Virus record (IMG/VR): IMGVR_UViG_3300045918_000125
Coordinates: 1-26,548 of that record
Strand: one strand, 5' to 3'
DNA from: a virus
Length of the DNA: 26,548 nucleotides
The notes beneath the pieces were generated by a model. That model was given only the letters and a program-made list of their open reading frames with translations. It was not told the DNA's origin and did no database searches. Both the position numbers and the translations under genes were made by a program. Positions 1 through 6,356 of the stretch are shown here, piece by piece (the stretch's first letter is position 1; every line of letters begins with the position of its first letter).

Positions 1-7
1 CATTACT

Positions 8-691
8 TTATTTGTTCTTTGCTACTAATACTACAAATCGTTTTGATTCTTTAGGATCATTTGAAGGATCTGCCCAAATTACATCATCTGGAATATTTGT
101 TCCATTGTATTCAATTGGATTACCGTCATTGTCTGTCATAATTGTACCGTTATCAACTACCCGCACAATAATTCCATCATTCTTACCTAAAGTTACAATT
201 TTATTCCATAATTTTCTACCACCAACATATTGTAGATTATCTGAAATGATTACGTACCCAGCTTTAACTAAAGCCGAATATAGAAAATACCCCTGGCCTC
301 CTCGCGCAACTAACGGATTTACTTGAACACCATCAACTTGCATTGCAGAATTCGAGTCAAAATTAGTAGTATATGAAATATCAAGCGTTGGCTTAAATTC
401 AACTGTTCCTGTGATGTATAATCCTAATTTATTATCTTCTTTACGATTTCCTATATATCCAACTACCGCCATTGTCTTATCTTTTCTCAGTAATACCCAA
501 AACATCTGATTTTGGATTTGTTTTTTATCTATTATATTAAATAAATCTTTAATAGTAGTTTCTGAATAGAACATCAAAGTTGAACTAGAAATAATTGGCA
601 TTTCTTTATTTAAAAAATCAGGCGGTGCCTCTAATAAATCTTGTACTGACATCTTTTCTTTCTTTTTACTAAGAAATTCTTTTGCTCTCAT
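8..691 (-). CDS. GNAT-like phage protein (hypothetical)
   Basis: 227-residue protein read away from the tRNA cluster. An AAGGA ribosome site lies about 8 bases before the ATG. I do not recognise a named family. Residues about 125-170 have the pattern of a GNAT acyltransferase core: 'ARGGQGYFLYSALVKAG' (acceptor-loop and helix position), then 'SDNLQYVGGRKLW'. The N-terminus (MRAKEFL) looks like the short basic/aromatic leader seen on several other proteins here. A transferase role is inference only; a structural protein with a GNAT-like fold is equally possible. The 216-residue protein at 14569-15219 shows a similar pattern (SD, then EEGLRIW). Confidence 0.55.
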   Translation of the reverse strand: MRAKEFLSKKKEKMSVQDLLEAPPDFLNKEMPIISSSTLMFYSETTIKDLFNIIDKKQIQNQMFWVLLRKDKTMAVVGYIGNRKEDNKLGLYITGTVEFKPTLDISYTTNFDSNSAMQVDGVQVNPLVARGGQGYFLYSALVKAGYVIISDNLQYVGGRKLWNKIVTLGKNDGIIVRVVDNGTIMTDNDGNPIEYNGTNIPDDVIWADPSNDPKESKRFVVLVAKNK

Positions 692-871
692 TTTTTATTC
701 CTTAAATTTGGTTCGCTCGTCGTACTTTACTGGCCAATAAAGCAATTTGAAAGGTCGCTAAACCTCTGTGTTGTTACGGATTCTAAAGGAGTTTCACCTA
801 CTAACCTTCGGGCCCAATGCCCGATGTGCATCTTACACCATCACCGCTTATCACACTTGCGAATTCATTGC

Positions 872-886
872 TGCGCTCAAAGCGCA
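872..886. other. Short perfect hairpin between tRNA genes
   Basis: TGCGCT, a 3-base loop, then AGCGCA, followed on the plus strand by ATTTAATTT. It may be a weak terminator or a processing hairpin. From about 700 to 894 I could not fold a convincing tRNA, although hairpins with tRNA-like arms are present, for example around 805-835. Confidence 0.35.
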
Positions 887-894
887 ATTTAATT

Positions 895-969
895 TGGCAG
901 GGCATGAACGGATCAAACGTTCCTAACTGGTTTCAAAGACCAGTGTCCTCATCAGATGACTAATGCCCT
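895..969 (-). tRNA. tRNA-Gln (anticodon TTG)
   Basis: Full cloverleaf on the minus strand. Acceptor AGGGCAT/ATGCCCT with G73 and an encoded CCA. Anticodon stem CTGGT/ACCAG closes a 7-base loop CTTTGAA with U33. The T stem AACGT/CCGTTC region carries a TTTGATC-type loop. First clear tRNA of the cluster. Confidence 0.85.
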
Positions 970-1017
970 ATTGTTTATTAATACAGCATGTTGATATTAA
1001 ATCAGCATGTAACTATT

Positions 1018-1101
1018 TGGTCCCCCAAGAGAGATTTGAACTCTCACACCTTTCGGCACATGGGCCTAAACCATGCGTGTCTGCCGTTCCACCATCGGGG
1101 T
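1018..1101 (-). tRNA. tRNA-Leu (anticodon TAG)
   Basis: Class II tRNA. Anticodon stem CATGG/CCATG with loop TTTAGGC, a long variable arm around GCCGAAAGG, T arm GAGAG-TTCAAAT-CTCTC, A73 and encoded CCA. The D arm (TGGTGGAAC) is typical of Leu. The first acceptor pair is mismatched (A1-G72). Confidence 0.85.
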
Positions 1102-1121
1102 AATTGTAATAATGTCCTCAG

Positions 1122-1180
1122 TCAGTCTGCTTAGATTTGAACTGAGCGAGCGGTTTATAATCCGCTCTACACCTTAGCAG
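1122..1180 (-). tRNA. Degenerate tRNA, Ile(TAT)-like
   Basis: A T arm (CTCAG-TTCAAAT-CTAAG, one mismatch), a D-arm-like segment (GCTAAGGTGTAGAGC) and an anticodon hairpin are visible. The hairpin has a 6-bp stem GAGCGG/CCGCTC closing an 8-base loop ATTATAAA rather than 7. I could not pair the acceptor stem and there is no CCA. It is either a decayed tRNA or an unusual tRNA with an expanded anticodon loop. Confidence 0.35.
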
Positions 1181-1231
1181 GGTGCTGTTGTTGCCGCATG
1201 ACTCGCTCTCTATAACTTTTACTGCGCTAAA

Positions 1232-1315
1232 TGGAGTGGGCGGTCAGATTCAAACTGACGTGTCTTTCGAAAGGATTTTGCAGATCCCCACCTTCGGTCT
1301 CTCGGTCACACCCAC
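1232..1315 (-). tRNA. tRNA with GCA anticodon (Cys) on a Ser-like class II body
   Basis: Acceptor GTGGGTG/CGCCCAC, U73, encoded CCA. Anticodon stem GGGAT/ATCCT with loop CTGCAAA gives anticodon GCA. The D arm has a 3-bp stem (ACC/GGT) and a long loop as in tRNA-Ser. The variable region is about 12 bases (TTCGAAAGACAC). T arm GTCAG-TTTGAAT-CTGAC. U73 and GCA are Cys identity elements, whereas the body looks like Ser. A conventional tRNA-Cys lies at 1731-1804. Confidence 0.7.
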
Positions 1316-1335
1316 ATTGTACTGTACTACTAAAC

Positions 1336-1410
1336 TGGCGCCCCCACGGGATACTGCCTCCCGACCTATTGATCGACAATCAACCGTGCATCTATTAACA
1401 CCTTGAGGGC
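1336..1410 (-). tRNA. tRNA-Asp (anticodon GTC) with non-canonical loops
   Basis: Every stem pairs: acceptor GCCCTCA/TGGGGGC, D stem GTGT/GCAC, anticodon stem GTTGA/TCAAT with loop TTGTCGA, T stem CGGGA/TCCCG, G73, encoded CCA. The T loop is GGCAGTA, not TTCRANY, and the D loop TAATAGAT lacks the GG pair, so the usual D-loop/T-loop contacts are missing. Confidence 0.7.
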
Positions 1411-1418
1411 ATATTCTT

Positions 1419-1465
1419 TATTACTAAAATTCTTAACACCCTCTTATAGAAGATGTATTATTAAA
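1419..1465. repeat. 47-bp direct repeat, copy 1
   Basis: Identical to 5201-5247, same orientation. On the minus strand it contains a hairpin (CATCTT/AGGGTG around CTATAAG) that looks like an anticodon arm. The two copies bracket most of the tRNA cluster and the IS607 insertion. Confidence 0.9.
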
Positions 1466-1584
1466 TACGCTCCTTAGCCAGCTTGAACAACCAATGCTAG
1501 TTTGCTCAGAGCACATTTAATAATTTGCTTACACCTACTATTTACAAGATTTGGTAGAGGAACTATAACTACTAATTCTTATAG

Positions 1585-1670
1585 TGGTGGGTGCCGTGGG
1601 TAACGATCCCACATGGCATTAGAGCACAAGATTTACAGTCTTGCCCGCCTCCTTAACGGTCTATGCACCC
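1585..1670 (-). tRNA. tRNA-Tyr (anticodon GTA)
   Basis: Class II tRNA. Acceptor GGGTGC/GCACCC, A73, CCA. Anticodon arm AAGA-CTGTAAA-TCTT, long variable arm, T stem GTGGG/CCCAC. The T loop ATCGTTA departs from TTCRANY. Confidence 0.8.
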
Positions 1671-1730
1671 ATATTAGAGAAAAGATATTTGTTATACCGC
1701 GTCTCGTCGCGCCGGTTGTTACTATTGCTC

Positions 1731-1804
1731 TGGAATTAGGTAAGAGAATCAAACTCTTTTGGGGGAGGTTGCAGCTCCCTGCCTGGTCATCCGGCCCTCC
1801 TAAT
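1731..1804 (-). tRNA. tRNA-Cys (anticodon GCA)
   Basis: Conventional class I cloverleaf. Acceptor ATTAGG/CCTAAT, D arm GCCGG...CCAGGC, anticodon GGGAG-CTGCAAC-CTCCC, T arm AAGAG-TTTGATT-CTCTT, U73, encoded CCA. Confidence 0.85.
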
Positions 1805-1822
1805 ATATAGACATTTTACGTA

Positions 1823-1897
1823 TGGTACTGCATAGCGGGATCGAACCGCTTCCTCGAGAGTGAAGTTCTCGCGACCTAACCAGTAGTCGAATGCAGC
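1823..1897 (-). tRNA. tRNA-Glu (anticodon TTC)
   Basis: Acceptor GCTGCAT/ATGCAGT, A73, CCA. Anticodon stem CGAGA/TCTCG with loop ACTTCAC. Base 33 is C instead of the nearly universal U. T arm AGCGG-TTCGATC-CCGCT is canonical. Confidence 0.82.
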
Positions 1898-1954
1898 ATT
1901 GTTTAATTTGTATTAGATGATATCAGTGTTGTTGAACTCTACTAATATCTCCCT

Positions 1955-1973
1955 TTATCACACTTGCGAATTC
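1955..1973. repeat. 19-bp repeat shared with 848-866
   Basis: The same 19 bases (TTATCACACTTGCGAATTC) occur at 848-866 in the same orientation. Here it closes a short minus-strand reading frame (about 1955-2140) that has no usable start codon and looks like a gene remnant within the 1898-2173 gap. Confidence 0.7.
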
Positions 1974-2173
1974 TGTTTATCTTGATAAATTTGAACACCA
2001 TTCTCCTGGTATTTCTTTATTAAATTATTTTCTATAAATGATAATCTTGCTAATAACTCAACACGATTTCTATTCCTACATTCAAGAACTCTAATGTCAA
2101 ATCTTTTTAATTCGTTCTTGCTTTGCGCGTGATGCCAATTTCACTATACCACATAATTCAATAATACTCTAAG

Positions 2174-2262
2174 CTGGCTCGGGTGGCCTCGAACCACCAT
2201 ATTACGCTTTCGCCTTTACGTCTGATTAACAGTCAGGTCTCTTACCATTAGAGTACAAGCCA
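2174..2262 (-). tRNA. tRNA-Asn (anticodon GTT) with an unusually long variable arm
   Basis: Acceptor TGGCTTG/CGAGCCA, D arm CTCTAATGGTAAGAG, anticodon CCTGA-CTGTTAA-TCAGA, T arm GGTGG-TTCGAGG-CCACC. Between anticodon and T stems lie about 22 bases (with a GC-GAAA-GC hairpin), a class II size not expected for Asn. CCA is not encoded. Flanks TAAGC and GCTTA (2170-2174 and 2263-2267) extend the acceptor helix to about 12 bp, including the discriminator base. Confidence 0.75.
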
Positions 2263-2336
2263 GCTTAGAATACTACATGATGTCTTTCTATCAGTCATCA
2301 AGCTTCTTTGTGTTAATCTAACTTGCAAACCCTATT

Positions 2337-2402
2337 TGGAGCGGGTAGTCGGAATCAAACCGACTTACGACACGTTAATGTCTGCAACGTTTATCTTGAC
2401 CC
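2337..2402 (-). tRNA. 5'-truncated tRNA at the IS607 right end
   Basis: The 3' half is clear: T arm GTCGG-TTTGATT-CCGAC, acceptor strand TACCCGC, U73, CCA. An anticodon-arm-like hairpin with GCA or GAC precedes it. The matching 5' acceptor strand (GCGGGTA) is absent because transposon sequence begins near 2402. I infer that the insertion cut this tRNA. Confidence 0.45.
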
Positions 2403-2478
2403 TAAAAATTTATACCAACAAAAAGTTGATATGCCCAAATTAAAAGCTGTAGTTACCGAACAGTTAGTGAAAATCATA
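2403..2478 (-). ncRNA. Putative TnpB guide-RNA (omega/reRNA) 3' region
   Basis: Directly downstream of the tnpB stop on the same strand. An 8-bp hairpin (2412-2419 with 2425-2432, 5-A/T loop) sits just before the likely element end at a GGG (2400-2402). TnpB elements encode a guide RNA overlapping the tnpB 3' end, with the guide copied from sequence outside the right end; that position here would be the truncated tRNA. Inferred from position and one hairpin only. Confidence 0.4.
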
Positions 2479-3762
2479 CTATTTCACTTCTTCCACAACA
2501 GGGACTATAAGCTCCTGTCCATTAGAATCAAATATCCCAGTTTCTAACCAGCAGAAACCTTTCCTATTTAACTTCTTTTGATATAACCCATAAGGCAGCC
2601 GATATAAGTCGGCTTCATGATTTAGGGCGCCATTTATATCTGCATCATGGATTGAACCACATGATTTACATATAAACTCCTTTCCCTTCCTGTTGGATTT
2701 CTGTGTCCATCCACAATCACTGCACCTCTGACTTCTATATGTCGCACTTTGCTCGATTAATGGGACTCCCATATCTTCACATCGCGACATAATTTGTGCA
2801 TTGATTGCTGTATAAGTCCAATGACCTATATTTCTACTACTTCTACTACTTTTACGCATTTGATGCAACTTTTCTAATCTAAACTCTTTGACATTGCTTA
2901 GATCTAATTGGTTGATACTCCAATTGATGTAATTGGTTCTATGTAACTGGCATCTCTTGAATGCTTTACTGCCCTTCTTCTTTCTTGTCATAACCTTTAT
3001 GATAGAATTTAAATCATGGCCATGTATATCAGTTGTTGTGGCTTGCCCATCACTCAACGACAAACATGTTACTAGCCCTTGATCAGCACCAATTATTTTA
3101 GTACCACTGGATTTTTGCCTATCTACTTGCCAACGGCTCTTGACCGTATCACTACCTATTTGCCAACTAGTAATTAGTTCATACCCGGTATTTTTGAACT
3201 TATTGCTATGACGTGTCATCTTAACTGGTAGATATATACTTCCATATTTCTTACCTAGACATTTTAATTTAAGAAAGCCATCAAACTCGTTATCTGTTGA
3301 TATGTATTGACAGCAATTACTATCTAAATTTGCGTAACTGGCATTTCTTGTTTTAGTTGGTTGCGTCAATGGATTACTATCTATCTTTGATTGTAATTTC
3401 TTTATGCCTGAGATATCGCCTTCTTTCATCTTTTTCTTTAGGACATATAGTTGTTTTTGTCTTTTACTGGTTTGTGATTTAATTATAGCAAGTGCTTCAC
3501 CAGATGCTAATTTCAGTGCTCTTGCTGATAAATCAGTTGTGTAAGGAATAGAGGTAGTTGAAATAAAAGTAGGAGTATCAAATTTATTATTTTGAATATC
3601 TAAGAATCTATCTTTAGTCCATTGAATTTTGTTGTGCCACAAGTAATTTACATAAAACCAAATTGCTTTGTTATAATCGGTTAAGAACCGATCAAGGTTA
3701 TGTTGTTTGCCTTGGTTAGCGTATTTTGTGGTATGTGTGGATGATTTAGTTATCAAACTCAT
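2479..3762 (-). CDS. tnpB: TnpB RNA-guided nuclease (IS607 accessory protein)
   Basis: 427 residues, a usual size for TnpB. RuvC-like catalytic residues appear intact: D227 in 'GADQG', E297 in 'FRLEKL', and the 'DADING' aspartates at 373/375. A zinc ribbon lies between them (C347, C350, C365, C368). The start overlaps the tnpA stop by ATGA, indicating coupled translation. In the family, TnpB cuts DNA specified by a guide RNA from the element's own end and helps keep the transposon at its donor site. Nothing visible suggests inactivation. The guide region would lie at 2403-2478 and beyond. Confidence 0.92.
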   Translation of the reverse strand: MSLITKSSTHTTKYANQGKQHNLDRFLTDYNKAIWFYVNYLWHNKIQWTKDRFLDIQNNKFDTPTFISTTSIPYTTDLSARALKLASGEALAIIKSQTSKRQKQLYVLKKKMKEGDISGIKKLQSKIDSNPLTQPTKTRNASYANLDSNCCQYISTDNEFDGFLKLKCLGKKYGSIYLPVKMTRHSNKFKNTGYELITSWQIGSDTVKSRWQVDRQKSSGTKIIGADQGLVTCLSLSDGQATTTDIHGHDLNSIIKVMTRKKKGSKAFKRCQLHRTNYINWSINQLDLSNVKEFRLEKLHQMRKSSRSSRNIGHWTYTAINAQIMSRCEDMGVPLIEQSATYRSQRCSDCGWTQKSNRKGKEFICKSCGSIHDADINGALNHEADLYRLPYGLYQKKLNRKGFCWLETGIFDSNGQELIVPVVEEVK

Positions 3763-4346
3763 TTCTTTATTTCTTCTAAAATCTTCTCTACGTGTGCTCT
3801 ATGTCTACGCATACCATAAATTCTAGCAGCCATCGAAGTTATAACCGACACAAAATCGTGCATTAAGTCGGTTTGTTCTTCAATAGCCTGATTAATAACC
3901 ACCACTTCGCAACCGCGCAAAGCCAATAATTTGCTAATATAATTAAAACCAAATCGAGTCAATCTATCTTTATCAGATACCACTATACGAGTAATAGAAG
4001 TATCAATCAATATCTTGTTCAATTGAGGTCTATCATCGTTAAGTCCGGAAGCAACTTCTTTGTATATTTTATGTATTTCCCATCCCTTAGCAGCACAAAA
4101 AGAAGTAACAAAATCGATCTGTCTATCTAAGTCGTCTTTTTGTTTTGGAGTAGAAACTCTGCCATAAATAACAGTCGTATCGGTCTTTTCAATAATAGGA
4201 TGAATTACATCATCGACTGGTATCATAATTGCACCAGAAGTTAATCTGTAAGCAGTCGGCAATTGCTTGCGTATATATAATTGATAAGCGCCAGTATATG
4301 AATATCCGTTTTCTTTAGCCCATTTTGATAGTTTAATTGCTTTCAT
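3759..4346 (-). CDS. tnpA: IS607-family serine recombinase TnpA
   Basis: N-terminal MerR-like helix-turn-helix ('LSKWAKENGYSYTGAYQLY') followed by a serine-resolvase catalytic domain: nucleophile serine in 'YGRVSTPKQ' (about residue 65) and 'DRLTRFG' about 60 residues later. This HTH-first layout is diagnostic for IS607. The frame extends to an ATG at 4367, but I prefer the ATG at 4346: the family N-terminus starts there, and a CATAAATA box ends 6 bases upstream, so the longer version would encode the promoter. Confidence 0.9.
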   Translation of the reverse strand: MKAIKLSKWAKENGYSYTGAYQLYIRKQLPTAYRLTSGAIMIPVDDVIHPIIEKTDTTVIYGRVSTPKQKDDLDRQIDFVTSFCAAKGWEIHKIYKEVASGLNDDRPQLNKILIDTSITRIVVSDKDRLTRFGFNYISKLLALRGCEVVVINQAIEEQTDLMHDFVSVITSMAARIYGMRRHRAHVEKILEEIKK

Positions 4347-4351
4347 ATAAT

Positions 4352-4359
4352 TATTTATG
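4352..4359 (-). promoter_or_regulatory. Late-promoter-type box before tnpA
   Basis: CATAAATA on the minus strand, 5 bases before the preferred tnpA ATG, leaving almost no leader. The same 16-base arrangement (CATAAATAAyTATATG) precedes the tnpB at the right edge. Confidence 0.5.
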
Positions 4360-4575
4360 TAAATCATAAGAAAACATATGATTATGTACTAATTTGAGCT
4401 TCGTTGAATGATATTACATTACACCTTTGTCTTATCTTTGCATTGATATTTGGTATTCCGAGTACCAATATACGTGGGTTTCACGTCAGTCCCAGTCGCA
4501 CGGTATTCGGCTTCGAACCCTATCCCCATGCTATGACCTATCTTTACAGATACTATTTTTTAAATACACTTAATT

Positions 4576-4862
4576 TAAGCCTGTTGGAATCGAACCAACG
4601 CCACCTTGTCCTAAACTACTAGTCACATACTCTATACATCCTACAGAATGTTAGTTGCTAATTGACGTTCACCCAAGGTATATGCAAACCATGACACTAA
4701 AGCCTAAATTAAATACACTTAAAATATTACAACTAACAACTCATTTATGGTTCGGTCAACTATGCCTAATCTGTTGGACAGCCCCTCCGTCGGGTTCCAT
4801 ATATCCTGGTACCGTGAATTGTTATGTGTAATACTTCAAACTTTATTAAAAACACAGGCTTA
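4576..4862 (-). other. Possible interrupted tRNA or tRNA remnants
   Basis: A perfect T arm (GTTGG-TTCGATT-CCAAC, 4583-4599) is followed by TAAGCCT/AGGCTTA complementarity between 4576-4582 and 4856-4862, as an acceptor stem would show, but the ends are about 280 bases apart. Inside are a 6-bp hairpin (ACATTC/GGATGT) and a second tRNA-like 3' end with CCA near 4750. It could be a tRNA with an insertion or several decayed tRNAs. I could not assign an anticodon. Confidence 0.3.
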
Positions 4863-4895
4863 AGATTCTACTCTTAATTTATACTTGCTTATCCG

Positions 4896-4937
4896 CTTAC
4901 GTGCTAGAGTTATCTCACGACAAGTCAAGCACGTAAG
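4896..4937. repeat. 10-bp perfect inverted repeat
   Basis: CTTACGTGCT (4896-4905) and AGCACGTAAG (4928-4937) enclose 22 bases with a smaller GAG-ATAA-CTC hairpin inside. It is a stable stem in an otherwise gene-free stretch; function unknown. Confidence 0.75.
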
Positions 4938-4951
4938 TTTCAGTCAAAATT

Positions 4952-5030
4952 TGGTCTCGGCTCCAACATTCGCGGAATAAGTGCATAGCTTTTACACTTA
5001 ACTGTTAGCGTTAAAACTAACCTGCCGAAA
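4952..5030 (-). tRNA. tRNA-like fold, identity unresolved
   Basis: Acceptor-like TTTCGGC/GCCGAGA followed by CCA, D arm GTTAG-TTTTAACG-CTAAC, and a central AAGTG/CACTT stem, but with an 11-base loop (TAAAAGCTATG) and a weak T arm lacking TTCRANY. Probably a decayed or aberrant tRNA. Confidence 0.35.
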
Positions 5031-5044
5031 TTTAATTTGATATT

Positions 5045-5250
5045 AACGGAATCTAACCGTTCCTTATGTTTGCGATTTCACCAAAGAGTCGTTTGATTAC
5101 TACGGCAAACTTGCACTTTTTTGTGCTTCTATCAAAACTTTGTGTGCTCACTGCATGGCTACCAATGAGCAGGAATCGAACCTGTTTTTCTGTTACGCCC
5201 TATTACTAAAATTCTTAACACCCTCTTATAGAAGATGTATTATTAAAGTA
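5045..5250 (-). other. tRNA 3'-half remnants
   Basis: Two good T arms without recognisable 5' halves: AACGG-TTAGATT-CCGTT (5045-5061) and ACAGG-TTCGATT-CCTGC (5169-5185, followed by TCATTGG...CCA). The 47-bp repeat copy lies directly next to the second, where the rest of the tRNA should be. Confidence 0.35.
5201..5247. repeat. 47-bp direct repeat, copy 2
   Basis: Identical to 1419-1465. From here to about 5550 I see no convincing gene; frames on both strands lack ribosome sites and protein-like composition. Confidence 0.9.
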
Positions 5251-5558
5251 TCTCAGTTAGCTCCGCTAATCTTACTGGGAGCACCGGTAGAAACACCTTA
5301 ACAATAACCGATTTTGACTTGTGGTTTGTATTCCCCACGTTTATTCCTCGGTCTCCGTTATTCTTTATTATACTGAGTGTGATATTTTTCGTTTTCTCAG
5401 TTGCTAACACGATGTACTGTGCCATTGATGTTATGTGTGATGTATTACGTAACTTCCGTATTGCTAACATCATTTACTACAAATACTATTATACAGCATT
5501 TATTCACTTTGTCAAGTCTTTTTTCAACTATTTCCTAACTACTTGTCTTAAAACGCGA

Positions 5559-5596
5559 AACCCTGGAAACTTATTCAGTTAGTCCAGGGTTCTTTT
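5559..5596. terminator. Hairpin terminator between the motility-gene block and the tRNA cluster
   Basis: AACCCTGGA (5559-5567) pairs perfectly with TCCAGGGTT (5583-5591), 15-base loop, followed on the plus strand by CTTTT. On the minus strand the run after the stem is less T-rich (TCGCGTTTT). Most likely it ends minus-strand transcription leaving the flagellin-like genes. Confidence 0.65.
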
Positions 5597-5624
5597 AAAT
5601 CTTATTATGTGCATTATTACTGCA

Positions 5625-5834
5625 TCATATTTTTATAGTCCCCTTGGACGTTTGTAACTCTACTTCTTTTCTACCTACATTTGCTTTAATATTACTGCGA
5701 TAATTACAATCTTTTGACTCTACCGGTGTTGTGTTTGCATCATGAGAGAAAATAGACCACATCGGCGCACACGCAAAGAGCCCGTTTAACGAAGCCTGTT
5801 GTAGTTGTACAGATTGTAATGTGGTATGTGTCAT
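5625..5834 (-). CDS. Small hypothetical protein
   Basis: 69 residues, AAGAGAAACATA ahead of the ATG. No family recognised. The centre is hydrophobic/aromatic ('LFACAPMWSIF') and the end hydrophilic. A CATAAATA box lies about 100 bases upstream. Last gene of the block that contains the flagellar homologues; function unknown. Confidence 0.5.
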   Translation of the reverse strand: MTHTTLQSVQLQQASLNGLFACAPMWSIFSHDANTTPVESKDCNYRSNIKANVGRKEVELQTSKGTIKI

Positions 5835-5933
5835 TATGTTTCTCTTTTATTTCCTAAAATTATATAAACAATTATGTTGTTACTATATTATGTATATGTT
5901 TCGTCTTATTAATTTAATAATAAGTGCTGTTTA

Positions 5934-5941
5934 TATTTATG
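5934..5941 (-). promoter_or_regulatory. Late-promoter-type box
   Basis: CATAAATA on the minus strand, 100 bases upstream of the 69-residue gene. The rest of 5835-6048 is AT-rich with no gene seen. Confidence 0.45.
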
Positions 5942-6048
5942 CTACTTGTTTAAAGTATAAATGTATTTAGTCTACTTGTCAAGTGTTTTTAATTTATTCA
6001 CAAACTTATTTAACCAATTGATGTAGAAGATTAAAACCACATATAATT

Positions 6049-6252
6049 TTAAGCAGTAGTATTAATATGTGTGCCAATCCTAGACTCGTCGTGCTTTGCT
6101 TTAGCAATACGTTCAACGTCTGTTTTTTGTTGTACTCTTGTTGTATCAACTACCTGTTGTGATACATGTGATTTTTGTTCAGTGGTTGGCGGAGGAATAG
6201 GTGTTGCCGTTGTACCACCAGTTACTATTGAATTTTGTAGTATATTACTCAT
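6049..6252 (-). CDS. Small Pro/Thr/Gln-rich hypothetical protein
   Basis: 67 residues with a clear AAGGA site 8 bases before the ATG. The N-terminal half is low-complexity ('TATPIPPPTTEQ'), the C-terminal half charged. The position after the FlgK- and flagellin-like genes invites comparison with FlaG, but I see no FlaG C-terminal motif, so I leave it unnamed. Confidence 0.65.
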   Translation of the reverse strand: MSNILQNSIVTGGTTATPIPPPTTEQKSHVSQQVVDTTRVQQKTDVERIAKAKHDESRIGTHINTTA

Positions 6253-6278
6253 GTCGTTGTCCTTAATTAACCGCTAAC

Positions 6279-6347
6279 TTACTTACCCTTCGTCGTAGGT
6301 ACTGTTACTTTTCCACGTCCAACCGACCCACTGTTAAATGATGGCAT
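6279..6347 (-). CDS. 22-residue micro-ORF with strong ribosome site
   Basis: Encodes MPSFNSGSVGRGKVTVP followed by TTKGK. TAAGGAG lies 6 bases before the ATG, the best Shine-Dalgarno in this block. It sits between the FlgK-like stop (6357) and the 67-residue gene, in line with both. Gly/Ser/basic composition; function unknown. Confidence 0.5.
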   Translation of the reverse strand: MPSFNSGSVGRGKVTVPTTKGK

Positions 6348-6356
6348 AGTATCTCC

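Larger units (their letters stand above)
2400..4400 (-). mobile_element. IS607-type element (serine recombinase tnpA + tnpB)
   Basis: The two genes overlap by ATGA in the order tnpA-tnpB, the IS607 arrangement. The right end probably lies at a GG-containing site near 2402, abutting half a tRNA. The left end lies upstream of 4367 and I could not fix it. IS607 leaves no obvious inverted repeats or target duplication, so the ends are approximate. Confidence 0.7.

Noticed and set aside
1182-1810. Plus-strand frames across the tRNA genes
   Set aside because: They simply read through structured tRNAs on the minus strand.
1955-2140. Small minus-strand gene ending at the 19-bp repeat
   Set aside because: Open for about 60 codons but has no start codon or ribosome site; at most a remnant.
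4576-4862. tmRNA
   Set aside because: Size and a good T arm fit, but the 5' end lacks the GGxTTCGAC segment and no tag reading frame is evident.
4400-4862. Group I intron in a tRNA
   Set aside because: I could not find the conserved P, Q, R and S core segments.
5243-5473. 76-codon minus-strand frame as a gene
   Set aside because: No ribosome site, overlaps the 47-bp repeat and tRNA debris, composition not protein-like.
5319-5582. Plus-strand 87-codon hydrophobic frame
   Set aside because: Antisense to the dominant strand, no ribosome site, runs into the terminator.
6049-6252. FlaG assignment for the 67-residue protein
   Set aside because: Only the neighbourhood supports it; the FlaG C-terminal pattern is absent.
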